Below, piece after piece: positions 27,896 through 36,200 of a DNA stretch of 46,484 bases (its first letter is position 1; every line of letters starts with the position of its first letter). The stretch is from Serratia sp. Ag1 (GTDB lineage: Bacteria; Pseudomonadota; Gammaproteobacteria; Enterobacterales; Enterobacteriaceae). The position numbers were made by a program, and so were the translations under genes. The stretch spans positions 1-46,484 of the forward strand of contig NZ_JQEI01000047.1 of NCBI RefSeq assembly GCF_000743355.1, written 5' to 3'. The notes below the pieces were generated by a model, which saw nothing but the letters and a program-made list of their open reading frames with translations, was not told the origin of the DNA and searched no databases.

Positions 27896-28840
27896 ATGCG
27901 TACAGGGCCAGACAAAACACCTCACCAGCCGCAAAAGCGCACGCTCTCTGGCTTTTCCCGTTTGGTTGAGCAGGTGAAAGCCTGGCCCAGCGTCGCCCAT
28001 CTGTTACGGGCCGCTGATCGCTTCAACGACCGCATGGGCAGCCAGTTTGGTGCAGCCATCACCTACTTCTCTTTTCTTTCACTGATTCCGATCCTGATGG
28101 TCTCATTTGCGGCGGTGGGTTTTGTGCTAGCCTCCAACCCGGACCTGCTGGCTGAGCTGATCGGTAAAATCGTTAACAGCATCAGCGACCCTACGCTCGC
28201 CAGTACCCTGAAGAACACCGTGAATACGGCAATTCAGCAACGTACTACCGTTGGCCTCACCGGTTTGGCATTGGCGTTGTATTCGGGTATCAGTTGGATG
28301 GGGAACTTACGTGAAGCGATCCGCGCTCAGTCGCGTGATGTCTGGGAACGTAACCCGCAGGATCAGGAAAAAATCTACTTCCGCTACACGCGTGACTTTG
28401 TTTCCCTGACCGGTTTGCTGATTGCCCTGATCGTAACGCTTTCGTTGACGTCGATCGCCGGTTCCGCTCAGGCCGCTATCGTGCATGCGCTTGGGCTGGA
28501 TGGCATCGAATGGCTGCGGCCTGCGATGACGCTGATTGCGTTGTCCATTTCCATCTTTGCCAATTATCTGCTGTTTCTGTGGATATTCTGGATGCTGCCG
28601 CGCCATAAGCCGAAGAAAAAGGCCCTGTTGCGCGGTACGTTACTTGCCGCTATCGGTTTTGAAGTGATTAAGTTTGTGATGACCATGACGCTGCCACAGG
28701 TCGCCAGATCGCCTTCCGGCGCAGCGTTTGGCTCGGTGATTGGCCTGATGGCATTTTTCTACTTTTTTGCCCGTCTGACGCTGTTTTGTGCCGCCTGGAT
28801 CGCCACGGCGCAGTACCAAGAAGACCAGGTGGCGAAGTAA
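27896..28840 (+). CDS. yhjD: Inner membrane protein YhjD (YihY/BrkB family)
   Basis: A 314-residue polytopic inner membrane protein of the YihY/UPF0761 family, matching E. coli YhjD, for example in RFNDRMGSQFGAAITYFSF, QQRTTVGLTGLALALYSG, REAIRAQSRDVWERNPQDQEK and the C-terminal SPSGAAFGSV...FFYFFARLTLFCAAWIAT. Five to six hydrophobic segments are visible. E. coli YhjD was linked genetically to lipid A/LPS export; its exact role is unsettled. ATG 27896 fits the family start; the AAGGA at 27880-27884 is better spaced for ATG 27888, which reads ATG-ACG-TAA and overlaps the real start region. yhjE follows, as in E. coli. Confidence 0.92.
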   Translation: MRTGPDKTPHQPQKRTLSGFSRLVEQVKAWPSVAHLLRAADRFNDRMGSQFGAAITYFSFLSLIPILMVSFAAVGFVLASNPDLLAELIGKIVNSISDPTLASTLKNTVNTAIQQRTTVGLTGLALALYSGISWMGNLREAIRAQSRDVWERNPQDQEKIYFRYTRDFVSLTGLLIALIVTLSLTSIAGSAQAAIVHALGLDGIEWLRPAMTLIALSISIFANYLLFLWIFWMLPRHKPKKKALLRGTLLAAIGFEVIKFVMTMTLPQVARSPSGAAFGSVIGLMAFFYFFARLTLFCAAWIATAQYQEDQVAK

Positions 28841-29125
28841 AGCACCATCCCCGGCTGGATGTTTACCCTAGACGAAGGCCTAATCTCCAGCCAATAGCGA
28901 AAACCAGCACAACCCACTAGCTTGCAACTTTTCTTTTCCTATTTTACCGCCGTTACCTCTGCATATTTATTATTTAGCCACGTTTAAAACCAAATACAAA
29001 CCAGACATTAAAACATTAGTCTTTTTAGCAGGTTATCCACAGAATTGTACAAAGTTACGTCATTGAAAAGGTATTTTGCTGTGACTAGAATGGCTTTTTA
29101 CAAATCCAGAATATAAGAAACAACT
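28841..29125. promoter_or_regulatory. yhjD-yhjE spacer
   Basis: 285 bp. A stem GGCTGGA (28853-28859) with TCCAGCC (28886-28892) follows yhjD but lacks a T-run. The AT-rich remainder presumably carries the yhjE promoter; no box is clear. Confidence 0.35.
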
Positions 29126-30448
29126 ATGCAAGCCTCCATCGCAACAACCCTAGACACCGAAGAGGTGTCTACACCGGTTAATTCCCGAAGAAAAGTGATT
29201 GTCGCCTCACTGGTGGGTACCGCCATTGAGTTCTTCGATTTCTATATTTACGCCACCGCCGCCGTTATCGTCTTCCCGCATATTTTCTTCCCACAAGGCG
29301 ATCCTGCTGCGGCAACGCTACAATCGCTGGCCACCTTCGCTATCGCCTTTGTGGCCCGGCCAATCGGCTCTGCACTCTTTGGCCACTTCGGTGATCGTGT
29401 CGGGCGCAAGGTGACGCTGGTTGCCTCGCTGCTAACCATGGGGATTTCCACCGTGCTGATCGGCTTGCTGCCAAGCTACGAAACCATCGGCATCCTCGCC
29501 CCCATCCTGCTGGCGTTAGCCCGCTTTGGTCAGGGTCTTGGATTAGGCGGGGAATGGGGCGGTGCTGCCTTGCTGGCCACCGAGAATGCGCCCGCGCACA
29601 AGCGTGCGCTGTACGGCTCTTTCCCTCAGTTGGGCGCGCCAATCGGTTTCTTCTTTGCCAACGGTACCTTCCTGCTGCTCTCCTGGCTGCTAACCGACCA
29701 GCAGTTCATGACCTGGGGCTGGCGTGTGCCATTTATTCTCTCTGCCGCGTTGGTGTTGATTGGCCTGTACGTGCGTGTTTCGCTGCACGAAACCCCGGTC
29801 TTTGCCAAAGTAGCCAAAGCGGGCAAGCAGGTAAAAATCCCGCTCGGTACGCTGCTCAGCAAGCATTTGAAGGCCACCATCCTCGGTACCTTTATCATGC
29901 TGGCGACCTATACGCTGTTCTACCTGATGACCGTCTACTCCATGACTTACGGCACGGCGGCAGAACCACTGGGGTTGGGCTATTCGCGCAATAGCTTCCT
30001 GTGGATGCTGATGGTGGCGGTAATTGGGTTTGGTGTGATGGTGCCGATCGCCGGTTTGCTGGCAGATGCCTTTGGCCGCCGCAAAACCATGATTGTGATC
30101 ACCCTGCTGATGATCGCCTTCGCCTTCACGTTCCCGAGCCTGTTGGGCTCCGGTAATCAGGTGCTGGTGATGGCCTTCCTGCTGTGCGGCCTGAGCATTA
30201 TGGGCCTGACCTTCGGCCCGATGGGTGCCTTGCTGCCAGAGCTGTTCCCGACCGAAGTCCGTTATACCGGGGCTTCTTTCTCGTATAACCTGGCTTCGAT
30301 TCTGGGGGCTTCTGTCGCTCCGTATATCGCCACCTGGCTGGCCAACCACTACGGGTTGTTTTACGTTGGCATGTACCTGGCCGCCATGGCGAGCCTGACG
30401 CTGATCGCCCTCTTATTGATGAAAGAAACCCGCCATCAATCGTTGTAA
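29126..30448 (+). CDS. yhjE: MFS transporter YhjE (metabolite:H+ symporter family)
   Basis: A 440-residue inner membrane transporter of the major facilitator superfamily, near-identical to E. coli YhjE in length and motifs. Twelve hydrophobic helices are visible; TAIEFFDFYIYATAAVIVFP lies in TM1, the MFS signature GHFGDRVGRKVTL in loop 2-3, GLGLGGEWGGAALLATENAP in TM4-5, its repeat DAFGRRKTM in loop 8-9, and PELFPTEVRYTGASFSYN near TM11. It belongs to the ShiA/ProP-like group; the substrate is not known. It follows yhjD as in E. coli but has its own 285-bp spacer, so it is probably transcribed separately. Its terminator follows directly. Confidence 0.93.
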   Translation: MQASIATTLDTEEVSTPVNSRRKVIVASLVGTAIEFFDFYIYATAAVIVFPHIFFPQGDPAAATLQSLATFAIAFVARPIGSALFGHFGDRVGRKVTLVASLLTMGISTVLIGLLPSYETIGILAPILLALARFGQGLGLGGEWGGAALLATENAPAHKRALYGSFPQLGAPIGFFFANGTFLLLSWLLTDQQFMTWGWRVPFILSAALVLIGLYVRVSLHETPVFAKVAKAGKQVKIPLGTLLSKHLKATILGTFIMLATYTLFYLMTVYSMTYGTAAEPLGLGYSRNSFLWMLMVAVIGFGVMVPIAGLLADAFGRRKTMIVITLLMIAFAFTFPSLLGSGNQVLVMAFLLCGLSIMGLTFGPMGALLPELFPTEVRYTGASFSYNLASILGASVAPYIATWLANHYGLFYVGMYLAAMASLTLIALLLMKETRHQSL

Positions 30449-30457
30449 CCTTTCCAC

Positions 30458-30488
30458 GGCCTCTGACTACAGGGGCCACTTTTATTTT
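30458..30488 (+). terminator. Terminator after yhjE
   Basis: GGCCTCTG (30458-30465) pairs with CAGGGGCC (30470-30477) with one G-U pair, loop ACTA, followed by ACTTTTATTTT. Confidence 0.75.
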
Positions 30489-30564
30489 CCTCTTCGTCAG
30501 CCTATCGTTGCCAGAGTTGGTTATTATCGCTATCAACCTTAGCCCATAAAAAAGAGGAATAGAG

Positions 30565-30768
30565 ATGCCTTACGTCAATATCAAGATTACCCGCGAAGGT
30601 GCCACCGCCGAGCAGAAAAAACAGCTTATCGCCGGGGTTACGCAATTGCTGGTTGATACGCTGGGTAAAAACCCGGTGACTACCGTAGTAGTGATTGAAG
30701 AAGTGGAGACCGACAACTGGGGTATCGGCGGCAAGAGCGTGACTGACCTGCGCGCCGCCGCCAAATAA
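30565..30768 (+). CDS. 4-oxalocrotonate tautomerase-family enzyme
   Basis: A 67-residue tautomerase. After Met removal it would expose the catalytic Pro1 (MPYVNIKITREGATAEQK), and the second half has the family stretch VVVIEEVETDNWGIGGKS; Arg11 (TREG) is also conserved. Such enzymes form hexamers or dimers and catalyse keto-enol tautomerisation; the substrate here is unknown. GAGGA precedes ATG 30565. It stands alone between yhjE and the ERIC element upstream of kdgK. Confidence 0.9.
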   Translation: MPYVNIKITREGATAEQKKQLIAGVTQLLVDTLGKNPVTTVVVIEEVETDNWGIGGKSVTDLRAAAK

Positions 30769-30791
30769 CCGGCCTTACACTGATGGACGAT

Positions 30792-30810
30792 GGGAAACGC
30801 CACGTTTCCC
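30792..30810. terminator. Short stem-loop after the tautomerase gene
   Basis: GGGAAAC (30792-30798) pairs exactly with GTTTCCC (30804-30810). No immediate T-run, so it is a weak terminator candidate; a T-rich tract (TTTTATTTTTATTG) starts about 30 bp later. Confidence 0.35.
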
Positions 30811-30879
30811 GATCTCGATCATAAAATAATTAAAACGCCGTTTTATTTTTATTGACACCCCCTACCCTTGCGTTGAGAC

Positions 30880-31006
30880 TATACCCAAAATAATTCGAAT
30901 TGCTTGTAGGCGGCCAGCAACGGAGACCCCAGGAGCATAGCCCACTATGTGACTGGGGCGACGGTGCGCAGCCAACACCCAAGCAATTTGAAGTATGAAG
31001 GGTATA
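30880..31006. repeat. ERIC element 2 upstream of kdgK
   Basis: 127-bp ERIC copy with ends TATACCC (30880-30886) and GGGTATA (31000-31006), core CCCCAGGAGCATAGCCCA...TGTGACTGGGGCGA and GCAGCCAACACCC. The right end is 29 bp before the kdgK ATG, so it lies inside the kdgK control region or leader. Confidence 0.92.
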
Positions 31007-31035
31007 AATGTAACTCATATCAGTCAGGGATTATC

Positions 31036-31968
31036 ATGAACAGCAAAAAGCTTGCCGTAATCGGCGAATGCATGATCGAACTGTCGCAGAAAGGCGCAGA
31101 TCTCAGCCGCGGATTCGGCGGTGACACCCTCAACACCGCAGTCTACATTGCCCGTCAGGTTCCGCAGCAGGCACTGAACGTGCATTACGTTACCGCACTC
31201 GGTACCGACAGCTTCAGCAAGGAGATGTTGCACGCCTGGCAGCAGGAACAGGTGAAAACCGATCTGATTCAGCAATTGGAGAATAAGCTGCCGGGGCTGT
31301 ATGTGATCGAAACCGACGATACCGGTGAACGCACCTTCTACTACTGGCGTAACGACGCCGCAGCCCGTTACTGGCTGGACGGCCCGCAGGCAGAAAGCCT
31401 GTGCGCACAGCTGGCACAGTTTGATTATCTGTACCTCAGCGGCATCAGCGTGGCGATCCTCAACCCTGCCAGCCGGGCAAAACTGCTGAACCTGCTGCGC
31501 CAGTGCCGGGCCAACGGTGGCAAAGTGATCTTTGACAACAACTATCGGCCACGTCTGTGGCAAAGCAAGGACGAAACCCAGCAGGCCTACCGCGATATCC
31601 TGTCCTGCACCGACATTGCTTTCCTGACGCTCGATGATGAAGATCTGCTGTGGGGTAAACAACCGGTTGAGCGGGTGGTGAGCCGCACGCGCGATTTCGG
31701 CGTGAATGAGATCGTTATCAAACGCGGCGCAGACTCCTGCCTGGTATTCAGCGCCGACGGGCAGACGTATGACGTCCCTGCGGTGAAACTGCCGAAAGAG
31801 AAAGTGATTGATACCACCGCCGCCGGTGACTCATTCAGCGCGGGTTATCTGGCACTCCGCCTGATCGGCGGCGATGCGGTGAGCGCCGCCCAACGTGGCC
31901 ACCTGACCGCCAGCACGGTAATTCAGTACCGTGGGGCCATCATCCCACGTGAGGCCATGCCGCAGTAA
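31036..31968 (+). CDS. kdgK: 2-dehydro-3-deoxygluconokinase
   Basis: PfkB-family kinase that phosphorylates 2-keto-3-deoxygluconate to KDPG for the Entner-Doudoroff aldolase, serving pectin and hexuronate catabolism. The protein starts MNSKKLAVIGECMIEL, has the substrate glycine pair in RGFGGDTLNTAVYIAR, and the catalytic-base motif DTTAAGDSFSAGYLA near the C-terminus. ATG 31036 gives 310 residues (E. coli 309) and follows AGGGA; the open frame runs upstream through the ERIC element, which is not coding. In E. coli it lies near yhjD/yhjE too, so the neighbourhood is conserved. Confidence 0.95.
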   Translation: MNSKKLAVIGECMIELSQKGADLSRGFGGDTLNTAVYIARQVPQQALNVHYVTALGTDSFSKEMLHAWQQEQVKTDLIQQLENKLPGLYVIETDDTGERTFYYWRNDAAARYWLDGPQAESLCAQLAQFDYLYLSGISVAILNPASRAKLLNLLRQCRANGGKVIFDNNYRPRLWQSKDETQQAYRDILSCTDIAFLTLDDEDLLWGKQPVERVVSRTRDFGVNEIVIKRGADSCLVFSADGQTYDVPAVKLPKEKVIDTTAAGDSFSAGYLALRLIGGDAVSAAQRGHLTASTVIQYRGAIIPREAMPQ

Positions 31969-31991
31969 CTTCTCCGCCATTGAGGATGCAA

Positions 31992-32017
31992 AAAGGCCAG
32001 CGACAATGCTGGCCTTT
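31992..32017. terminator. Bidirectional terminator between kdgK and the antitoxin gene
   Basis: AAAGGCCAGC (31992-32001) pairs exactly with GCTGGCCTTT (32008-32017), with A-run before and T-rich tail after, so it can terminate both converging transcripts. Confidence 0.85.
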
Positions 32018-32027
32018 CTCATTCAGA

Positions 32028-32309
32028 TCAAAATGACAGGGTGGGGTGCTCAATGCCACAGGCTTTAGCATAGCGAACGATCGTTTCAATACTGGACTTT
32101 GTTACGTTGTTCTCCATCCGGCTGACAGTTGAGGCATTCACACCCATCGCCTTGGCTACCTGAGCACTGGTTAAACCGGCGATTTTACGCCATTCTGCCA
32201 GCGTTGCCTGTAAATGCTCTTTGCGCATTTCCTCTTCAAGTGCGGTCTTAAACTCGCTGTTCTGCATCATTTCAGCCTGTACTTGTGCATGAGTTTTATA
32301 CTTTGTCAT
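32028..32309 (-). CDS. HigA-like XRE-family antitoxin
   Basis: A 93-residue XRE-type DNA-binding antitoxin. The N-terminal half (MTKYKTHAQVQAEMMQNSEF) probably contacts the toxin; the C-terminal half is a helix-turn-helix with AEWRKIAGLTSAQVAKAMG and VNASTVSRMENN. The gene follows the toxin gene, the usual order for HigBA. Its ATG overlaps the end that an unshifted toxin frame would reach (32296), as in coupled toxin-antitoxin operons. The protein appears intact, so it may remain an autoregulator through the palindrome at 32648-32663. Confidence 0.87.
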   Translation of the reverse strand: MTKYKTHAQVQAEMMQNSEFKTALEEEMRKEHLQATLAEWRKIAGLTSAQVAKAMGVNASTVSRMENNVTKSSIETIVRYAKACGIEHPTLSF

Positions 32310-32347
32310 TCAGCATCTCCTCTAAACGCTGTATAGCCAAATCGATC

Positions 32348-32620
32348 TCACTCTGTGGGGGTTTTTGGTGTCTTTTTAATAAACACTCTCAGTAAAAAAA
32401 TTCTCTCCCCTTTTTGGTATACCCACAAACCACGAGCGATATCCCTCCCCATAGTCCGAATTTCATAAATTCCATTGCCTAGCGGTTTTGTATCCAGTTC
32501 TCTCAGCTGACGTGGGTCGATTTCCAACTTACTGATTAGCCTTGATAGCTTCGCACCAACAATCGGGGGTAACGCCTTGACTTCCTTTTCAGCTTCATAG
32601 TGGTAGATTACGGTAAACAT
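32348..32620 (-). CDS. HigB/Gp49-like toxin, C-terminally truncated by frameshift
   Basis: RelE/HigB-superfamily toxin, expected to cleave mRNA on ribosomes. The body is recognisable (MFTVIYHYEAEKEVKALP, LETDP-like LEIDPRQLRELDTKPLGNGIYEIR, RGLWVYQKGERIFLLRVFIKKT). After KKTPKTP it ends TE-stop because of a five-base run (C5 on the coding strand, 32357-32361). With one C fewer the frame continues QSEIDLAIQRLEEMLNDKV to a stop at 32296, overlapping the antitoxin start by 14 nt and giving 107 rather than 90 residues. ATG 32620 with AGG upstream is preferred to ATG 32653. The toxin may be inactive, or the run may be a sequencing error or slippage site. Confidence 0.8.
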   Translation of the reverse strand: MFTVIYHYEAEKEVKALPPIVGAKLSRLISKLEIDPRQLRELDTKPLGNGIYEIRTMGRDIARGLWVYQKGERIFLLRVFIKKTPKTPTE

Positions 32621-32647
32621 CTGCCCGCCTGAATTCCCAAGTGATAT

Positions 32648-32663
32648 TTGCATTGTAATGCAA
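32648..32663 (-). promoter_or_regulatory. Palindromic operator of the toxin-antitoxin operon
   Basis: TTGCATT (32648-32654) and AATGCAA (32657-32663) are perfect inverted repeats around GT, 27 bp upstream of the toxin ATG. Symmetry and position fit an autoregulatory site for the XRE antitoxin. Confidence 0.6.
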
Positions 32664-32707
32664 TTTTATTTACCCAGAAAACAACCGCTCAAAACCTAAA
32701 GACGTTT

Positions 32708-32738
32708 TTAAAAAGAAAGGGGAGCCGTTAAGCTCCCC
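32708..32738 (-). terminator. Terminator after ilvC
   Basis: On the minus strand GGGGAGC (32738-32732) pairs with GCTCCCC (32725-32719) and is followed by TTTCTTTTT. It lies about 50 bp past the ilvC stop. Confidence 0.85.
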
Positions 32739-32786
32739 CTTGTCTTTCTACTGGCCTCAGCATACTAAGACCAACAGTAATAGCGT

Positions 32787-34262
32787 TTAGCCCGCAACCG
32801 CAATACGTTTCATATCGGTCATGTAGCCACGCAGTTTGCGGCCAACAGATTCGATGGGGTGGTTACGCACCGCTTCGTTCACGTCACGCAGTTGGGCGTT
32901 GTCAACCGAAGTGCCAGCAACAGATTTACCCAGATCGCCCGCCTGCAGGGTTTTCATAAAATCTTTCAGCAACGGCACTGCCGCGTTGGCGAACAGGTAG
33001 TTACCGTATTCCGCAGTATCCGAGATCACCACGTTCATTTCATACAGACGCTTACGCGCGATGGTATTGGCGATCAGTGGCAGCTCGTGCAGTGATTCGT
33101 AGTAAGCAGACTCTTCGATGATGCCGGAATCCACCATGGTTTCGAACGCCAGTTCAACGCCCGCTTTCACCATAGCGACCATCAGCACGCCGTGATCAAA
33201 GTATTCCTGCTCGCTGATTTTGCCCGCAAACTGTGAAGCGTTTTCGAACGCGGTTTTACCGGTCTCTTCACGCCAGGTCAGCAGTTTCACATCATCTGCC
33301 GCCCAGTCAGCCATCATACCGCTGGAGAATTCACCAGAGATGATGTCGTCCATGTGTTTCTGGAACAGCGGAGCCATGATGCCTTTCAGTTGTTCAGACA
33401 GCGCGTAAGCACGCAGTTTAGCTGGGTTGGACAGGCGATCCATCATCAGGGTGATCCCGCCCTGCTTCAGCGCTTCGGTGATGGTTTCCCAACCGAACTG
33501 AATCAGTTTTTCTGCGTAAGCCGCATCGGTGCCTTCAGCTACCAGTTTGTCGAAGCACAGCAGAGAACCGGCCTGCAACATGCCGCACAGAATGGTCTGC
33601 TCACCCATCAGATCCGATTTCACTTCTGCTACGAAGGAAGATTCCAGCACGCCCGCACGGTGGCCACCGGTTGCTGCTGCCCATGCCTTGGCAATCGCCA
33701 TGCCTTCGCCTTTTGGATCGTTTTCCGGGTGAACGGCGATCAGGGTCGGCACACCGAAACCACGCTTGTATTCTTCACGTACTTCAGTACCTGGGCACTT
33801 AGGCGCTACCATCACTACGGTGATGTCTTTACGCACTTGCTCACCCACTTCAACGATGTTGAAACCGTGGGAGTAACCCAGCGCTGCGCCGTCTTTCATC
33901 AGCGGCTGTACGGCACGCACTACAGAAGAGTGCTGCTTGTCTGGCGTCAGGTTAACCACCAGATCGGCCTGTGGGATCAGCTCTTCATAAGTGCCTACCT
34001 TGAAGCCGTTTTCAGTGGCTTTACGCCATGAAGCGCGTTTCTCTTCGATAGCTTCTTTACGCAGCGCATAGGCTACGTCCAGGCCGGAATCACGCATGTT
34101 CAGACCTTGGTTCAGCCCCTGCGCACCACAGCCGACAATCACCACTTTTTTGCCTTTCAGGTAGCCCGCTTCATCAGCAAACTCGTCACGCGCCATAAAA
34201 CGGCACTTACCCAATTGCGCCAACTGCTGACGCAGGTTCAATGTGTTGAAATAATTAGCCAT
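32787..34262 (-). CDS. ilvC: Ketol-acid reductoisomerase
   Basis: Cytoplasmic NADPH- and Mg2+-dependent enzyme of valine and isoleucine synthesis that rearranges and reduces acetolactate or acetohydroxybutyrate. At 491 residues it is the long class II form found in Enterobacterales. The Rossmann motif [20 protein letters not shown] is at about residues 36-55, and the duplicated C-terminal knotted domains contain the metal-binding [11 protein letters not shown] and EEFSSGMM-like stretches. It is divergent from ilvY across a 153-bp spacer containing an IlvY-type site, so inducer-dependent activation by IlvY is expected. Confidence 0.97.
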   Translation of the reverse strand: MANYFNTLNLRQQLAQLGKCRFMARDEFADEAGYLKGKKVVIVGCGAQGLNQGLNMRDSGLDVAYALRKEAIEEKRASWRKATENGFKVGTYEELIPQADLVVNLTPDKQHSSVVRAVQPLMKDGAALGYSHGFNIVEVGEQVRKDITVVMVAPKCPGTEVREEYKRGFGVPTLIAVHPENDPKGEGMAIAKAWAAATGGHRAGVLESSFVAEVKSDLMGEQTILCGMLQAGSLLCFDKLVAEGTDAAYAEKLIQFGWETITEALKQGGITLMMDRLSNPAKLRAYALSEQLKGIMAPLFQKHMDDIISGEFSSGMMADWAADDVKLLTWREETGKTAFENASQFAGKISEQEYFDHGVLMVAMVKAGVELAFETMVDSGIIEESAYYESLHELPLIANTIARKRLYEMNVVISDTAEYGNYLFANAAVPLLKDFMKTLQAGDLGKSVAGTSVDNAQLRDVNEAVRNHPIESVGRKLRGYMTDMKRIAVAG

Positions 34263-34376
34263 GGTTTACTCCGGTAAGATGTAAGGTTCATTCCCCGCTC
34301 GGTTCATGCGGGACAGGTTGCGTTCAATGTATAACAGGAATTGTGTTGCTTAAATTGATATATTACGAATGTGATA

Positions 34377-34391
34377 TTGCAATTTATGCAA
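34377..34391. promoter_or_regulatory. IlvY-type operator between ilvC and ilvY
   Basis: TTGCA (34377-34381) and TGCAA (34387-34391) form a T-N11-A LysR-type palindrome. A second half-site GTTGC occurs at 34345-34349. Divergent ilvC/ilvY arrangement supports the assignment. Confidence 0.6.
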
Positions 34392-34415
34392 CACTCTCGC
34401 TGCGAGCGTACTGAT

Positions 34416-35306
34416 ATGGATTTACGTGATCTAAAACTGTTTCTGCATCTGGCTGAAAGCCATCACTTTGGCCGCACCGCTAAAGCGATGCACGTCAGCC
34501 CGTCTACGCTTTCCCGCCAGATCCAACGGCTTGAGGAAACGCTTGGGCAAGCGCTGTTTCTGCGCGACAACCGCACCGTACAACTGACTGACGCCGGTGA
34601 ACAGCTGAAAGTGTTTGCCCAGCAAACGCTGCTGCAATATCAGCAACTCAAGCATGCGCTTGGCCAGCACGGCCCCTCGCTGAGCGGCGAACTGCGGTTA
34701 TTCTGTTCAGTTACCGCTGCCTACAGCCATTTACCGCCGATCCTGGATCGCTTCCGCGCCCAGCACCCCTTGGTGGAAATCAAGCTGACCACTGGCGATG
34801 CCGCCGATGCGGTGGACAAAGTGCAGTCCAACGAGGCCGATCTCGGCATCGCCGGGCGGCCAGAAACCCTGCCCACCAGCGTGGCCTTCACCCAAATTGG
34901 CGAGATCCCGCTGGTGCTGATTGCCCCGGCCCTGCCGTGCGCGGTACGCGCTCAGGCCTTTGCCGATCAACCTGACTGGGCCAATATCCCCTTTATCCTG
35001 CCGGAGCACGGCCCTTCACGCAAACGTATCGAGCTGTGGTTCCGCCGCCAGCGCATTGCCAACCCATTGATTTATGCCACCGTCGGCGGTCACGAGGCGA
35101 TTGTTTCGATGGTCGCCCTCGGCTGCGGCATCGCGCTGATCCCGAGCGTGGTGGTGGACAATAGCCCGGAACCGGTGCGCAATCGCATTTCAACGCTGGA
35201 CAATATTTCCATGGTTGAACCGTTCGAACTGGGCGTTTGCGTGCAGAAAAAACGCCTCAATGAACCGCTGATCGAGGCGTTCTGGCAATTGCTCTACCCA
35301 AAATAA
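34416..35306 (+). CDS. ilvY: LysR-family activator IlvY
   Basis: LysR-type regulator that activates ilvC when acetolactate or acetohydroxybutyrate binds. The winged HTH (MDLRDLKLFLHLAESHHFG...HVSPSTLSRQIQRLEETLGQ) occupies about residues 1-60, followed by the effector domain with LRLFCSVTAAYSHLPPILDRF and ATVGGHEAIVSMVALGCG. ATG 34416 gives 296 residues (E. coli 297). The last codons, Tyr-Pro-Lys-stop, lie within sequence matching the left end of an ERIC repeat (TACCCAAAATAATT, 35295-35308), so repeat DNA supplies the stop codon and the natural C-terminus may have been slightly replaced. Confidence 0.95.
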   Translation: MDLRDLKLFLHLAESHHFGRTAKAMHVSPSTLSRQIQRLEETLGQALFLRDNRTVQLTDAGEQLKVFAQQTLLQYQQLKHALGQHGPSLSGELRLFCSVTAAYSHLPPILDRFRAQHPLVEIKLTTGDAADAVDKVQSNEADLGIAGRPETLPTSVAFTQIGEIPLVLIAPALPCAVRAQAFADQPDWANIPFILPEHGPSRKRIELWFRRQRIANPLIYATVGGHEAIVSMVALGCGIALIPSVVVDNSPEPVRNRISTLDNISMVEPFELGVCVQKKRLNEPLIEAFWQLLYPK

Positions 35307-35341
35307 TTTAAACGAAGCTAATAGCGCTACGGTTTGAAAGA
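35295..35341. repeat. Partial, rearranged ERIC fragment at the ilvY 3' end
   Basis: Left-end sequence TACCCAAAATAATTT (35295-35309) is joined after a few bases to CGCTACGGTTTGAAAGA (35325-35341). That 17-mer recurs exactly at 35451-35467 inside the right part of ERIC 3, so this looks like an internally deleted ERIC copy lying beside a full one. Confidence 0.6.
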
Positions 35342-35352
35342 GAAAGATAACA

Positions 35353-35477
35353 ATGCCCTATGGATTTCAAATTGTAGCTAGGCGGCAAGTGAGCACATCC
35401 CCAGGAGCTTACCCAAGTAAGTGACTGGGGTGTGCAAACGCAGCCAACAACGCTACGGTTTGAAAGACGACGGGCAT
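35353..35477. repeat. ERIC element 3
   Basis: 125-bp ERIC copy with variant ends ATGCCC (35353-35358) and GGGCAT (35472-35477). Its core CCCCAGGAGCTTAC...AAGTAAGTGACTGGGG is the classical ERIC centre. Its right end abuts the stop codon of the DUF2461 gene at 35478. Confidence 0.92.
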
Positions 35478-36179
35478 TCATAGATCTGCTGGATCGATCT
35501 GCTTCATCGCTTCGACCTGCATCAACCAATGGTAAAGCGGTTCTAGCTGCAGGAAGCCTTGCGTCAGCAGGGAAACCAGCTCGGCGCTGAACAGTTTTTC
35601 CACCTGGTTGTCGGTGACCATCACCGCAAAAGATTTGCGGTTGTACCAGGTGGCGATCTCAGGAGCCTGCTCTTTCACCAGCGGGCGTTTGTAGCTTTCG
35701 CCCACCAGTTCAAACGGCGCACGGCAGCACGCGGACACCGCTAAAAACGGCTGTGGCCGCTGCCGCAGCGTGTGGCGGAACAGGTCCATCGTCGGTTTGT
35801 TGGCACTGTAATAGCCTAATCCGTAACGCAGCATGTCCGGCCCCAGCTCAAAGAAATACACTGGCGCGTCTTTCCAATCCTTGCTGGGCCGTTTGAACGT
35901 TAACCACATGCGGCTACGGTAGCGCGATTTATCATGGGAGAAACGCGTGTCGCGGTGTATACGCGACAGCGTTTTACCAATCGCTGGCCGGGTTTCGAAG
36001 TACGGATCGATCGCCAGCATCGCCTGGCTGAGTGCTTCCACCAGCGCACGGAACGGCGTTAACAGCTCACGATCATACACATCGCGGTTCGCTTCAAACC
36101 ACTCTTTGTCGTTCTCAATCCGCACCTGCTGAAGAAAATTCAACCCTTGCTGACTGAAACCGGTGAACTCATTAGCCAT
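35478..36179 (-). CDS. DUF2461 family protein
   Basis: A 233-residue member of the DUF2461 (TIGR02453-type) family of unknown function. Recognisable pieces are FLQQVRIENDKEWFEANRDVYD near the N-terminus, IHRDTRFSHDKSRYRSRMWLTF (about 73-94) and YFFELGPDMLRYGLGYY (about 108-124). No signal peptide or membrane segment is visible, so it is likely cytoplasmic. It follows ilvA by 21 bp on the same strand and may be cotranscribed with the ilv operon, though a functional link is not evident. Its TGA begins at the first base beyond ERIC 3. Confidence 0.85.
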   Translation of the reverse strand: MANEFTGFSQQGLNFLQQVRIENDKEWFEANRDVYDRELLTPFRALVEALSQAMLAIDPYFETRPAIGKTLSRIHRDTRFSHDKSRYRSRMWLTFKRPSKDWKDAPVYFFELGPDMLRYGLGYYSANKPTMDLFRHTLRQRPQPFLAVSACCRAPFELVGESYKRPLVKEQAPEIATWYNRKSFAVMVTDNQVEKLFSAELVSLLTQGFLQLEPLYHWLMQVEAMKQIDPADL

Positions 36180-36200
36180 GCGCTGCCCTTGTCGCTGATT

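Noticed and set aside
29033-29041. Perfect DnaA box TTATCCACA upstream of yhjE
   Set aside because: A single 9-mer is expected about once per hundred kilobases or so by chance, and there is no cluster or origin-like context.
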